NCBI RefSeq assembly: GCF_900215575.1
Contig: NZ_OBEJ01000001.1
Span: 794,588 to 858,587 of the forward strand
Origin: Natronoarchaeum philippinense
GTDB lineage: Archaea; Halobacteriota; Halobacteria; Halobacteriales; Natronoarchaeaceae
DNA length: 64,000 nt
Direction: 5' to 3'
Shown: in pieces, positions 8,247 through 17,107 of the stretch
How positions within the stretch are numbered: position 1 is the first letter of the stretch
Layout of the letters: every line of letters begins with the position of its first letter
Translations under genes and position numbers: made by a program
The notes under the pieces: generated by a model
What the model was told of the DNA's origin: nothing
Database searches by the model: none
The model's input: the letters and a program-made list of their open reading frames with translations, nothing else

Positions 8247-10919
8247 TTACAGTTCGGGCACGTTGATGTGGAATTCGTCGGCGCGGGCCTCGACGAGGCA
8301 GAGATGATACCCCTGCTTTCTGGATAGCTTTACGAAGCTCTCCCGGGAGTCACGACTCAACAGACTCCCGCTGGTGGCTTCCGAGACTGCTTCGAGCGCA
8401 CCCGGCTCGAAGAACGACGAGGTGACCAGAAACGCCGCCGCGAGTTCGTCGTTCGCTTGTTTGATTCGGCTGGCGGCCGATTCGAGTTCGACCAGCATCG
8501 ACTCGGTCGCCGGATCCCGCGAGTCGTTGAGATCGGCGACGATCAGCGGGTTGCCCATCCGGTCGCGCAACACCACGTCGAACGTCGCCTGTTCGGTCAC
8601 TTCTTCGCCGTCTTCGGTGTAGACGATGTCGACCTCGCCGCCCAGCTCCGCGCGGTCGATGTCCGGAAGAGCGTCGTACAGATCGCTGAGTCCGCCCGCG
8701 TGACCGGTGTCACGGATCTCGTACAGCAACCGCTCGACCACCCAGCGAACAAACTGATACGAAAGCGTCGACGCGAGGTACTCGTCGTAGGGCTGGCCGT
8801 TCACCGCGGCGGCGTCGGCGTCGAACTGGGTGTGTCGCTCCAGCCGGATGTTCCCGTTGACCGCATCGGCGTCGGCGTCACCGGCGTGGGCGGCTTCGAG
8901 CGTCGCATCGCCCTTCGAGCGGTACCGGACGAACAGGTTGGTTCCGGCGGTCGCTTCGGCCGGTCGGAGCTGTACGTCGGCGTCGTGGGCCGTTACGCCG
9001 GCGTCCTCCAGCGCAGTCTCTAAACGCTCGACCTCGGCTTCGAGGCGTTCGATTTCGGCGTCGCGCTGATCGATCTCCTCGCGGAGCGAGTCGGTCTTCT
9101 GGTCGAGGCGGTCGCGTTCGGTCTGTAGCTGGTCACGCTCCTCGCGGATGCGCTCGACGGCGTCTTCCAGTTCGTCGATGCGCTCCTCGCGCTCTTCGAG
9201 ATCGGCCTTCGATGGGCCGCTGTCGTCGGACGCCGCTGCACGGCCCGTCGCGGTCTGCTGGCGGTCGCCCTGCTGGGAGCGGCGGCTGCTCTGTCGGGAT
9301 CGGCTCTCGCCGTTGCTCCCCAGGCCGTTCGTCGAGGTGCTCGACGCCGAACGCCGAGCGCGGTCGTTCGAACCTGTCCCGGCGGTACCGGTCGGGGACC
9401 CGGCCGCAGACGCCGCCGTCGCGCCGCCGTCGTCGGGCTCCGGCGAGAAGCTGTGGTCCGGATCGAGCGAGGGGATCGTCTGGGCGTTCTGCCAGTCGAC
9501 CTCCTGTTCGGTTCGCGGGTCGACGCCGCTGTCGGGCGTGGCGTCGTGGTCGACGGCGCCGCGCTCGCTCGTCAGTTCGTGAGACTCCGCGCGGTCGCCG
9601 TTGTCGGTGCGCTCGACGGAGCCGGCACCAGCGGTCCCGGTAGCGTCTCGGTCGGGAGTGGTGGTCGGCTCGGCTGCAGACGCGGATTCGGTCTGCTTCG
9701 GTTCGGAATCATCGGCGATCTGCTCGGTAGTACGTGCAGCGGCCGACTGCGCATCAGTGGCGCCGAGACCGTCGTCCGACCCCGATTCGTCGGTCCGCAA
9801 CCGGTGGTCGGTTTGGTTCTGATCCGACGGCGCGCTCTCCTCGGCCGACGCGTCAGTGGTCTCGGTCCTCCCAGTCTCGGCGGTCGTCGATCGCCCGCCT
9901 ACGGCAGGGTCGTCCACATCGTGCTCGACCTTGTCCGGTTGAGCGCCCGTTTCGTCCGCGCCGGACGCCGGGCTGCGGTCGTTTCCGGCGTCGTCGACAG
10001 AGCCGATGTCGTCCGTCGCGTCCTGATCGCCGCCGAACTCTACATCCTCGTACCCTGCGATCCGGTCCTCGGCGTCGCCGTGCGAACGGTCCGCGTCGAT
10101 GTCGGTCCGGGCGTCCTCGGCGTCTGCCCGCGGGTCGATCCCGTCGCCTGCCGAGGGAGACTGGTCGAGTTCGTCGCTTGCCGAGGCGGGACGGGTGCGT
10201 TCGTCGTCTGCCGTCCCGGTCTCCGTCGCGTCAACTCGACCGGAGGCAGCTGCGTAGTCGGCGGCATCGACGCCGGCTGGCTCCGCGTCCGGTTCGGGGG
10301 ATCCTGCGTCCGAGTCGGTCGAGTCCGCGCCGTCGAGAGACGCACCGGCTGCAGCCGCCTCGTCGGCACCGGCATCGGCTGGCTCCGGGATGTCGATCAC
10401 GTCTACATCCACGTCGCGCACTTCGTAGATACCGACCTCGTCGTCGGCGCGGTCGAACGCCTCCTCGCCGCCGATCAGCTCCTCGTTGTTGCCGACGAAG
10501 GCGGCGCTCATCGAGCGCCCGCCGTAGTAGACGACGTAGTAGTCGCCGCTGAGTACGTTTTCGCTGAGTTCGAGATAGCCGGTGAACGACCCCGACGTGA
10601 GGGTGTCGTCGACCTCCGAGACGCCGGTGTCCTCGGTGTAGTACTTGCCTTGGGTTTCCCCGCCGGATTCCCACATCGTACACAGCAGGGGCAACGCTGG
10701 ATCCGGCGCGACGTGTGCCGTTCCGGACGCGTCCTCGAAGTCGTCGATGCTACCCTCGTGGATGCCGACGACGCGGCCGTTCAGCATGAACAGCCACGTG
10801 CCAGCGGCCTCGACCGCGCCGGAGAAGTCGGAGTCCGCGAGATCGCGCAGCCCCCCGAAGCCGCCCGAGAAGGAGCGGGACTCCCACCGCTCGACGCGCT
10901 CTTGCGTGCGCGAGTTCAT
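8247..10919 (-). CDS. Large DUF7527-type protein with disordered acidic linker and coiled coil
   Basis: About 890 residues from the Met at 10919, placed by a TATA-like GTATTTGG about 30 nt upstream; a Met six codons earlier would fall inside the promoter. Residues 1 to ~175 form a globular domain (GTWLFMLNGRVVGIHEG, then YYVVYYGGRSMSAAFVGNN). About 390 residues of Asp/Thr/Ser/Glu-rich low complexity follow, then a coiled coil (about 568-640), then a ~245-residue C-terminal domain containing FDVVLRDRMGNPLIVADLND and AAFLVTSSFFEPGALE. I associate this layout from memory with haloarchaeal DUF7527; function is unknown. Confidence 0.75.
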   Translation of the reverse strand: MNSRTQERVERWESRSFSGGFGGLRDLADSDFSGAVEAAGTWLFMLNGRVVGIHEGSIDDFEDASGTAHVAPDPALPLLCTMWESGGETQGKYYTEDTGVSEVDDTLTSGSFTGYLELSENVLSGDYYVVYYGGRSMSAAFVGNNEELIGGEEAFDRADDEVGIYEVRDVDVDVIDIPEPADAGADEAAAAGASLDGADSTDSDAGSPEPDAEPAGVDAADYAAASGRVDATETGTADDERTRPASASDELDQSPSAGDGIDPRADAEDARTDIDADRSHGDAEDRIAGYEDVEFGGDQDATDDIGSVDDAGNDRSPASGADETGAQPDKVEHDVDDPAVGGRSTTAETGRTETTDASAEESAPSDQNQTDHRLRTDESGSDDGLGATDAQSAAARTTEQIADDSEPKQTESASAAEPTTTPDRDATGTAGAGSVERTDNGDRAESHELTSERGAVDHDATPDSGVDPRTEQEVDWQNAQTIPSLDPDHSFSPEPDDGGATAASAAGSPTGTAGTGSNDRARRSASSTSTNGLGSNGESRSRQSSRRSQQGDRQQTATGRAAASDDSGPSKADLEEREERIDELEDAVERIREERDQLQTERDRLDQKTDSLREEIDQRDAEIERLEAEVERLETALEDAGVTAHDADVQLRPAEATAGTNLFVRYRSKGDATLEAAHAGDADADAVNGNIRLERHTQFDADAAAVNGQPYDEYLASTLSYQFVRWVVERLLYEIRDTGHAGGLSDLYDALPDIDRAELGGEVDIVYTEDGEEVTEQATFDVVLRDRMGNPLIVADLNDSRDPATESMLVELESAASRIKQANDELAAAFLVTSSFFEPGALEAVSEATSGSLLSRDSRESFVKLSRKQGYHLCLVEARADEFHINVPEL

Positions 10920-11008
10920 ATATCGAGTACAAACCACAAGCGCACCAAATACTTTCCGGCGTGCGCGTCACCCGACTGCGGACGGACGAACAGAACAGTT
11001 GGCCGCTC

Positions 11009-11287
11009 TCAGATCTTCGACTCGGCGTCGTCGGCGAGCTCTTGCATGCGCTTGCCGATCCGGCCGGCGCTGGAGAACTCGTCGTCGCTCATCGCGCTGG
11101 CGAGTGCGTTACCGAGCACGAACACGGCGTGTTTGTGTTCGCTCTTGGACTTGTGGACGTGAGAGGGGTCGACATCGAGGTTGTGGTACGGCTCGAACAG
11201 CTCCGGATCCACGTGCTCACGCTCGGCGAAGTTCTCCATGATGATGACCATTTGCTCGTGGAGTTCGAGGAGCTCGTCTTTGTGCAT
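11009..11287 (-). CDS. UPF0058 family protein
   Basis: 92 residues from MHKDELLELHEQMVIIMENF, the characteristic opening of archaeal UPF0058 proteins; a His-rich segment (HVHKSKSEHKHAVF) follows. All-helical and of unknown function. The frame is open 22 codons upstream, but homology starts at 11287 and a TATA-like AATTCTTAA lies about 30 nt before it. It has its own promoter and is not tightly linked to neighbours. Confidence 0.85.
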   Translation of the reverse strand: MHKDELLELHEQMVIIMENFAEREHVDPELFEPYHNLDVDPSHVHKSKSEHKHAVFVLGNALASAMSDDEFSSAGRIGKRMQELADDAESKI

Positions 11288-11405
11288 GACCGAACCTAAG
11301 GGCGTCCCTGAGTTAAGAATTACCCCGTTCGCGGTAACATCGTCCCGGACCAATTACCATCGGCATCATCGACTGTTCAACGTTCGTTCCAGCCGGATGG
11401 CGGAG

Positions 11406-12062
11406 TTAAGACGCGTCGCCGAGCCCGTGAGACGCATCCACAACCGGTGTCCAGCCCAGTTCCTCCAGCGCGGTCGCAACCGTCCAGCCGCCGAAGATGG
11501 CTGCGCCGACAGTCTCGGGGATTGCAAGCCCGGGAACTGGCCCCGAGCTGAGCGCCGCCGCCCAGACGAGCCAGAACAGCAGGTGGACGATCCCGAGCCA
11601 GAGCGTGACCAATCCCCGGCGGACGCGCCCAGCAAGCGCCGACCCAGTGCCGTAGAGCCACAGCGCGACCGTCGCGGCGAGGTAGTGCGTGATCGCAACG
11701 GCGCCGTGAGGATCGCGCGGAAGGTGGAACACGCCGACGAGCGCGAGAGCGACGAGCGCGACGCCGAACGCCGCGACGCCGAGTCGCTGGAAAAGCGTCT
11801 CCGACCGTGCCCACAACACGCCCGAAAACGGCAGCCCGATGACGCCAGTGAGTATCAGCCCGCCGTTGAACACCAGAAACTGCGGGGACGATCGGATGAA
11901 CGCCCAAGTTACAGATCGGCCGTCCGGCAGTGCGCCCGTATCCGAGAGCGCGCTGTTCGTCCAGACGAACTCCGGATCGACGAGCGTGGCGGCGAGAATC
12001 GCAGTCGCCGCCACGGCCGGCCCGACCACACCGCAGATCGCCGCCACGTGGCGCTGTCGCAT
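11406..12062 (-). CDS. DUF998 family membrane protein
   Basis: 218 residues from MRQRHVAAICGVVGPAVAA. Six hydrophobic segments are visible, with the family-typical NSALSDTGA motif after the first helix and a FNGGLILTGVIGLPF helix. DUF998 proteins are integral membrane proteins without established function. A TATA-like ACTTATTTGA at 12089-12098, about 28-35 nt upstream of the start, supports leaderless expression from 12062 rather than the upstream Met at 12089. Confidence 0.82.
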   Translation of the reverse strand: MRQRHVAAICGVVGPAVAATAILAATLVDPEFVWTNSALSDTGALPDGRSVTWAFIRSSPQFLVFNGGLILTGVIGLPFSGVLWARSETLFQRLGVAAFGVALVALALVGVFHLPRDPHGAVAITHYLAATVALWLYGTGSALAGRVRRGLVTLWLGIVHLLFWLVWAAALSSGPVPGLAIPETVGAAIFGGWTVATALEELGWTPVVDASHGLGDAS

Positions 12063-12135
12063 ACCACTACGAATCGGTTCACAGTTCAAATAAGTTCGGA
12101 CGGGACAGCAACGAGGGGGGCGTGCGACGCTGCGC

Positions 12136-13281
12136 TCAGGCGTCGACGGGGAACCAAGCGAGTTCGTGGTCGGCCGTGAGCGTGACGCGCACCGGTGAGT
12201 CGAGATCGAGCGTCTCGCTGTGGTTGTGCATACACTCGATCGTGTTCCCCGAGTCGAGTTCGACGCGATAGAGCACGGAGGGGCCGAGATACCGGCGGTA
12301 GGTAATCCGACCGTTGGCGTCTTCTTCGTCGGCCGACACGGCCATCAGGTCGTCGGGACGGACGAGCACGTCGATGTCGGCGTCGTCGTACTCGGGTGCG
12401 AACCCGTAGATACGGTCCCGGTCGATCGTTGCGATCGGCGTCTCGACATCGTCGCCGTCGACGGAACCAGTCAGAAAACTCGCGTGGCCGAGAAAGCCCG
12501 CGACGAAGCGCGAGGTCGGACGCTGGAACACCGCTTCCGGACGGCCCAGCTGTTCGATGTGGCCGTCGTGCATCACTGCGACGCGGTCGCTGATCGACAG
12601 CGCCTCCTCTTGATCGTGCGTGACCGAGATCGCCGTCACGCCGGACTCCTTGAGGATCCGACGGACCTCCTCGCGCATCTCGACGCGCAGATCGACGTCG
12701 AGATTGGAGAACGGCTCGTCGAGCAGTAGAATCTCCGGCTCGGGTGCGAGCGAGCGCGCCAGCGCGACGCGCTGTTGCTGGCCACCCGAGAGTTCGTCCG
12801 GGTAGGCCTCGCCCTGATCGGCGAGTCCGACGAGTTCGAGCAGGTCCGAAACACGCTCGTCGCGCTCGGCCCCGTCGAGATCCTCCAAACCGAAGGCGAC
12901 GTTCTCAGCGGCGGTAAGGTGCGGAAACAGCGCGAATCCTTGAAACACGACACCGACATCGCGCTCCTCGGGTGCGACGAACGTCTCGTCGTCTGTCACC
13001 GTTCGGTCGCCAAGTTCGATCCGACCCTCGTCGGGCTGTTCCAGTCCGGCGACGAGCCGGAGCGTCGTCGTCTTCCCACAGCCCGACGGGCCCAGCAGCG
13101 TCAACAGTTCTCCCTTCCGAACCGACAGCGACAGGTCCTCCACAGCCTGTTCGGTACCGAATGACTTCGAGACGCCGTCGACTGAGAGTGCTGTTTCCCG
13201 GCGCGCATCGGCGCGCTCGGCGTCCGTTGCGTCCCTATTTCGTGTCTCCGCCGGCGACCTGTGTGTGCCCTGTGTTGCCAT
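12136..13281 (-). CDS. ABC transporter ATP-binding protein, FbpC/PotA type
   Basis: 381 residues from the Met at 13281, which has an excellent Shine-Dalgarno (GGGAGG, 5 nt upstream). Walker A GPSGCGKTT, Q-loop VVFQGFALFPHL, signature LSGGQQQRVALARSL, Walker B EILLLDEPFSNLD and the H-loop VTHDQEEAL are all intact. A C-terminal TOBE-like domain (from about 260) marks the iron(III)/polyamine/thiamine uptake subgroup. No permease or binding protein lies next to it, so it may serve a transporter elsewhere. An iron-box-like palindrome overlaps its promoter, which favours iron. Confidence 0.88.
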   Translation of the reverse strand: MATQGTHRSPAETRNRDATDAERADARRETALSVDGVSKSFGTEQAVEDLSLSVRKGELLTLLGPSGCGKTTTLRLVAGLEQPDEGRIELGDRTVTDDETFVAPEERDVGVVFQGFALFPHLTAAENVAFGLEDLDGAERDERVSDLLELVGLADQGEAYPDELSGGQQQRVALARSLAPEPEILLLDEPFSNLDVDLRVEMREEVRRILKESGVTAISVTHDQEEALSISDRVAVMHDGHIEQLGRPEAVFQRPTSRFVAGFLGHASFLTGSVDGDDVETPIATIDRDRIYGFAPEYDDADIDVLVRPDDLMAVSADEEDANGRITYRRYLGPSVLYRVELDSGNTIECMHNHSETLDLDSPVRVTLTADHELAWFPVDA

Positions 13282-13373
13282 CGTTGCCTCCCTGTCGAGC
13301 GTTGCTGTGCCGTGCCACCCCCGACGAAAGCACGCAGCGAAGCGGGAGGCGGCGTCGCTCGCGTACACATACA

Positions 13374-13389
13374 TTTAGGTGTTCCTAAA
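13374..13389 (-). promoter_or_regulatory. DtxR/IdeR-like operator over the ABC ATPase promoter
   Basis: TTTAGG-TGTT-CCTAAA is a perfect inverted repeat. It resembles the TTAGG-N4-CCTAA core of operators bound by DtxR/IdeR/SirR-type iron regulators. It overlaps the AT-rich stretch read on the minus strand (AATGTTTTAGG, 13385-13395) that is the best TATA candidate, giving a leader of roughly 80 nt to the start codon at 13281. Overlap with TATA suggests repression. Confidence 0.6.
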
Positions 13390-13440
13390 ACATTTCGGTA
13401 GCGGCCGGACGACGCCACACGCCGATGGCGTCCGGAGCCC

Positions 13441-14076
13441 CTACTCGGGAAGGTCGTCGATTAGGACGACGGCTTCGCCGTCGATCACCGTCGAGTCGGT
13501 CGCGTGGTTCTCGATCGTCGTCGCGAGGCGGAACTGGCCCTTGCCGAGGTCTTCGACGATCTCGACCGACGCTGTCACGCGATCGCCGATCTCGACGGGA
13601 CCGCGGAACTCCAGATCCTGTGAAAGGTAGATCGTGAGTCCCGGCAAGCGTGCGAGTGCGGCGCTGATCAGTCCCGAAACGAGCGTCCCGTGGGCGATGC
13701 GTCCGCCGAAACGGGAGTCGTCAGCGAACTCCTCGTCGAGGTGGAGGCGGTTGGTGTCGCCGCTCGCTCCGGCGAATCGCTCGACATCTTCGTCGGTGAT
13801 CCGCTTGGTGAACGTGACGGCGTCGCCGACGCCGAGAGCAGCGGCGTCCTCGACCGATCGCTCGAAGTCCCAGTCGCCGTCCTCGAAGGCAAGTGATGGC
13901 AGGTCGCTCGGTTCGGTGCCGTCGGCGTCCGCGGGCGACGCTCCGTCGCCGTTCTCGGAGACGCCCAGCGCGGCGCGGTTCATCGCGGTCGCGCTGCGGA
14001 ACGCCGTTTCGGTCATCTGGAGCCACGCGTCGGTCATCGCGGACAGCGGGCTCGATGCGGTGGTGTCGTCGGTCAC
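13441..14076 (-). CDS. maoC: MaoC family (R)-specific enoyl-CoA hydratase (PhaJ-like)
   Basis: About 211 residues from the GTG at 14076, placed by a TATA-like ATATACTGG about 25 nt upstream; the Met at 14037 is the alternative. The hot-dog domain has the MaoC hydratase signature: FAGASGDTNRLHLDEEFA (Asp and His catalytic pair) and GGRIAHGTLVSGLISA. It hydrates enoyl-CoA from beta-oxidation to (R)-3-hydroxyacyl-CoA, the PHA synthase substrate. It is divergent from phaR, the same arrangement known in Haloferax mediterranei. Confidence 0.88.
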   Translation of the reverse strand: MTDDTTASSPLSAMTDAWLQMTETAFRSATAMNRAALGVSENGDGASPADADGTEPSDLPSLAFEDGDWDFERSVEDAAALGVGDAVTFTKRITDEDVERFAGASGDTNRLHLDEEFADDSRFGGRIAHGTLVSGLISAALARLPGLTIYLSQDLEFRGPVEIGDRVTASVEIVEDLGKGQFRLATTIENHATDSTVIDGEAVVLIDDLPE

Positions 14077-14167
14077 AGTTCTCGATATGGGTACCAGTAT
14101 ATGAGTCCTGTGGCCGAGGCCGAACTCACGGGTGCGGCGGCCGCCGTCACCGGCCCGAGCCGTTTGA

Positions 14168-14203
14168 ACCATTGGAAACCATCTGCTACCATTGAGAACC
14201 ATT
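14168..14203. promoter_or_regulatory. Four helically phased ACCATT motifs upstream of phaR
   Basis: ACCATT at 14168-14173, ACCATC at 14178-14183, ACCATT at 14188-14193 and ACCATT at 14198-14203 are spaced exactly 10 bp, one helical turn. They end about 10 bp before the phaR TATA-like element GCTTAAG (about 14214-14220), which is itself ~27 nt before the phaR start. They also lie between the maoC and phaR promoters. Likely an operator for an oligomeric regulator; PhaR itself is the obvious candidate. Confidence 0.6.
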
Positions 14204-14245
14204 TTGGGGTAACGCTTAAGCCGCTCGCTCCCGTAGCAGTGATCG

Positions 14246-14551
14246 ATGACGGACGATTCCAGCGGGATGCCGTGGCCGCCGGCGATGTTCGCAGAGCAGA
14301 TGCAGGAGGCGGGCGAGCAGGCCGTCGAGAGCCAGCAGGAGCTGATGAAGCAGTTCCTCTCCGCCAGCGCTGGCGCGGGAGGCAACCTCTCGCAGTTCCC
14401 CGCGATGACGATGGGAACTGCGACGTTCAAGACCCGCGTGCAAAGCGGCGGGCGGATCAGCATCCCGGATGCAGAACGCGAAGCCCTCGATATCGACGAG
14501 GGGGATATCGTCCAGACCATCGTCATCCCACTCGGTGATTCCAATGAGTAA
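14246..14551 (+). CDS. phaR: PHA regulator PhaR (AbrB-fold)
   Basis: 101 residues. The N-terminal half is a Met/Gln-rich amphipathic helical region (QQELMKQFLSASAG), the C-terminal half a SpoVT/AbrB swapped-hairpin domain (FKTRVQSGGRISIPDAERE, DIDEGDIVQTIVIPL). In Haloferax mediterranei the homologue binds DNA and controls the phaRP operon and granule formation. The leaderless start at 14246 is supported by the TATA spacing. The stop overlaps the phaP start (ATGAGTAA), so translation is coupled. Confidence 0.88.
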   Translation: MTDDSSGMPWPPAMFAEQMQEAGEQAVESQQELMKQFLSASAGAGGNLSQFPAMTMGTATFKTRVQSGGRISIPDAEREALDIDEGDIVQTIVIPLGDSNE

Positions 14552-15014
14552 CGCAAACCCCATCCAGACCGCATTCGATATGCAGCGCACCGTTCTCGAA
14601 CAGACCCAGAGCGCGACCCACGAAGCGATCAAGGCCCAGAAGGCGGCCGTCGATGCCATGGTCGACGGCGCCGAAACCGCCGAGTCGATGGCCGATCAGA
14701 ACACCCGCCTGACGCGCGAGGCCCTCCACGCGTACTTCGACGCCGTCGAACACGCCACTCCGGCCGACGCGGAGATGAACATGGGCGAGATGCGCGAACT
14801 CGTCGACGAGCAGTTCGACGCCTACGACGAAGTCCAAGCCGAGACGTGGTCGGCGATCCACGAGGCGATGGCCGAAGGCGCCGACGGCTTCGAGCAGTTC
14901 GCCGACGAGTACGCCGACGCAGTCGACGACTCCTTCGAGACGTTCCTCGACGCACACGAGCAGATGGAGTCCAACGCCGTCGACGCCGCCGAGCAGATCG
15001 ACCAATCGGCCTGA
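14544..15014 (+). CDS. phaP: PHA granule-associated protein (phasin) PhaP
   Basis: 156 residues, almost wholly helical and acidic, beginning MSNANPIQTAFDMQRTVLEQ with heptad-like spacing of hydrophobic residues. Length, composition and position between phaR and phaE match haloarchaeal PhaP, the main coat protein of PHA granules. The start codon overlaps the phaR stop by 8 nt; an in-frame Met further upstream is rejected because it lies deep inside phaR. Confidence 0.85.
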   Translation: MSNANPIQTAFDMQRTVLEQTQSATHEAIKAQKAAVDAMVDGAETAESMADQNTRLTREALHAYFDAVEHATPADAEMNMGEMRELVDEQFDAYDEVQAETWSAIHEAMAEGADGFEQFADEYADAVDDSFETFLDAHEQMESNAVDAAEQIDQSA

Positions 15015-15023
15015 ACGGTCGAA

Positions 15024-15033
15024 CGCTTTTTGA
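15024..15033 (+). promoter_or_regulatory. Internal promoter upstream of phaE
   Basis: GCTTTTTGATA before the phaE start lies in the 44-nt gap after phaP, with its centre about 30 nt upstream of the phaE ATG. The spacing fits a leaderless phaEC transcript separate from phaRP. Inferred from sequence alone. Confidence 0.4.
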
Positions 15034-15058
15034 TAACACACCCCCAATTTTTCGTACA

Positions 15059-15610
15059 ATGACCGATTCGACACCGACTGATTCCGTACAGCAAAACTGG
15101 GGCTCCTTCATGGAGGAGATGAACGAGCAGTTCGTCGAGGCCCTCGAACAGAACGTCGAAGCCCAAGCCGAGTTCGTCGAGTCGTGGACAGAAACGCTCG
15201 AAGCGACGACCGGCGACGAGCGCCTGAGCGAGGGCGTCGACGGCTACGCCAAGGCCTATCAGGTCTGGATGGACGCAGCCCAAGAGATGGTCGAGCGCAC
15301 CGCAGACGTGGCCGACGGCGAGCAGATCGACGTCGAGGAGTTCCGCGACGTGTGGCTCAACAGCGCGAACCAAGCGTTCAAGGAGGTCATGTCCACGAGC
15401 GCGTTCGCAGCCGCGACCGGCGAGAGCGTCCAAGACGCCATGGAAGTCCGCCAGATGGCCGACGACAGCGCCGAGGCGACGCTCCGCCAGCTCCGCATCC
15501 CGACCCAGAGCGATGTCGAGGAGATCGGCGACCGCTTGGTCGAACTCGAACGGCGCCAGCACGAGGTCGAACGAAAGCTCGACCGCGTGCTCGAACATCT
15601 CGAGGAGTAA
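15059..15610 (+). CDS. phaE: Class III PHA synthase subunit PhaE
   Basis: 183 residues starting [20 protein letters not shown]. Mostly helical, with the conserved C-terminal region of haloarchaeal PhaE ([19 protein letters not shown] then [19 protein letters not shown]). PhaE forms the active synthase with PhaC; it lacks catalytic residues itself. Only two bases separate it from phaC, so the two are cotranscribed. The longer frame upstream from 14846 runs through phaP and is rejected. Confidence 0.9.
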   Translation: MTDSTPTDSVQQNWGSFMEEMNEQFVEALEQNVEAQAEFVESWTETLEATTGDERLSEGVDGYAKAYQVWMDAAQEMVERTADVADGEQIDVEEFRDVWLNSANQAFKEVMSTSAFAAATGESVQDAMEVRQMADDSAEATLRQLRIPTQSDVEEIGDRLVELERRQHEVERKLDRVLEHLEE

Positions 15611-15612
15611 CC

Positions 15613-16992
15613 ATGATGAACCCGTTTGCGACGACGCTTGACCTCCAGCGTGAGGCGTGGGAAAACACCGCTGAGGCCGTCACGAAAGCCGGAGCCGCAC
15701 CCGATGCCAACGAGACGATTTCCGAGGTCGAAGTCGGGCAGACCCCCCACGAAGTCGTCTACGAGGAGAACAAGCTCCAGCTCTATCACTACGAGGCCCA
15801 GACCGAAGAGCAACACGACGTGCCGATTCTGATCGTCTACGCGCTGATCAATCGGCCGTACATCCTCGATCTCCAGCCCGACCGCTCGGTCGTGCGCACG
15901 CTCTTGGAGAACGGCTTCGATGTGTACCTGATCGACTGGGACGAGCCCTCTCAGTTGGATCGCTCGCTCCAACTCCACGACTACGTCGACCGGTACGTCG
16001 ACAACTGCGTGGATGTCGTCCGCGAGCGCTCCGGGCAGGACAGCATCAACCTGCTCGGCTACTGCATGGGCGGGACGATGAGCGTGATGTACTCCACACT
16101 CCACCCCGAGAAGGTCCGCAACCTCGGGCTGATGGCCGCCGGACTGTGCTTCGCTGGCGACGGCGGCCTGCTGGAGCTGTGGGGCGACGAGGAGTTCTTC
16201 GATCCCGACGCGGTCACCGACACGTTCGGTAACGTCCCCGCCGACTTCCTCGATGTCGGCTTCGCGCTGATGGACCCCGTCGAGAACTACCTCACCAAGT
16301 ACGTCCGGTTCTACGACAACGTCGAGGACGAGGACTTCGTCGAGAACTTCGCTCGGATGGAAGAGTGGCTCGGCGACGGCATCGACGTCGCCGGCGAGAC
16401 GTTCGAGGAGTTCATCGAGGATATCTATCAAGAAAACAAGCTGTACAACAACGAACTCCACCTCGACGGGAAACACGTCGACCTCGAGGAGATCGACATG
16501 CCGGTACTCAACATCGTCGCGGAGTACGACCACCTGATCCCGCCGGAGGCCTCCAAGCCGTTCAACGAAGTCGTCCCGAGCGACGACACCGAGATCATGG
16601 AGTTCCGGACTGGCCATATCGGCATGAGCGTCTCCTCGCGCTCGCACGCCGAGCTGTGGCCCGACGTGTGTGAATGGTTCGAGGAGCGCTCGCGGGTCGA
16701 CGCCGATGCCACCGATGCGGCCGCCGACGCCGCTGATGGAAACGACGCCGAGTCCAGCGAGCAGTCGGGCGACGCCGAAGACGCCGCGTCGACGGGAGAG
16801 AACGGAACCGATCTGCAGGAACTCGACGGCGTCGGGCCGGCCTACGCCGAGGACCTCTCGGACGCGGGCTACGACACTGTCGAAGAACTGGCTGACGCCG
16901 ATGTCGTCGCCGTCGCGGAGGCGACCGACCTGCCGGTCGGCCGCCTCGAAGACTGGATCGAACAGGCTACCGACCACCGCGACGAAGCCTGA
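15613..16992 (+). CDS. phaC: Class III PHA synthase catalytic subunit PhaC with C-terminal HhH extension
   Basis: 459 residues from [19 protein letters not shown]. The alpha/beta-hydrolase core has the synthase box GYCMGG with Cys151, Asp306 in [11 protein letters not shown] and His335 in RTGHIGMSV, the expected catalytic triad. It polymerises (R)-3-hydroxyacyl-CoA on the granule surface. After the catalytic domain (about residue 360) comes an acidic linker, then about 55 residues with the pattern [20 protein letters not shown], a helix-hairpin-helix-like fold. Haloarchaeal PhaC proteins often carry long C-terminal extensions; this one ends in that module. Confidence 0.93.
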   Translation: MMNPFATTLDLQREAWENTAEAVTKAGAAPDANETISEVEVGQTPHEVVYEENKLQLYHYEAQTEEQHDVPILIVYALINRPYILDLQPDRSVVRTLLENGFDVYLIDWDEPSQLDRSLQLHDYVDRYVDNCVDVVRERSGQDSINLLGYCMGGTMSVMYSTLHPEKVRNLGLMAAGLCFAGDGGLLELWGDEEFFDPDAVTDTFGNVPADFLDVGFALMDPVENYLTKYVRFYDNVEDEDFVENFARMEEWLGDGIDVAGETFEEFIEDIYQENKLYNNELHLDGKHVDLEEIDMPVLNIVAEYDHLIPPEASKPFNEVVPSDDTEIMEFRTGHIGMSVSSRSHAELWPDVCEWFEERSRVDADATDAAADAADGNDAESSEQSGDAEDAASTGENGTDLQELDGVGPAYAEDLSDAGYDTVEELADADVVAVAEATDLPVGRLEDWIEQATDHRDEA

Positions 16993-17064
16993 CCCGTACC
17001 GCGAACTGGTCTGTCATATTTCTCGCCGTCCCGTCCGGGGCGGCGCCCACCTTTATCACAACGA

Positions 17065-17107
17065 CTAGCGAATCGCTAGATAATGGGGCGGCGTCGCCCC
17101 GGTGATC
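17065..17107 (+). promoter_or_regulatory. phaB leader: palindrome, hairpin and strong Shine-Dalgarno
   Basis: Downstream of a TATA-like CTTTATCA (17051-17058) lies the near-perfect palindrome CTAGCGA-A-TCGCTAG (17065-17079), around the predicted transcription start. It is followed by the hairpin GGGGCG-GCGT-CGCCCC (17085-17100). Immediately after comes GGTGATC (17101-17107), which matches the 16S 3' end over seven bases, then ATG at 17111. Confidence 0.6.

Noticed and set aside
9453..11162. 569-codon plus-strand frame
   Set aside because: Mirror of the acidic low-complexity linker of the 8247-10919 gene; Val/Gly/Arg-rich with no domain.
11181..12179. 332-codon plus-strand frame rich in Arg/Glu/Asp
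   Set aside because: Runs antisense through UPF0058 and DUF998 genes; no motif.
15259..16977. 572-codon minus-strand frame over phaE and phaC
   Set aside because: Antisense shadow of the PHA synthase genes, whose catalytic motifs are intact.
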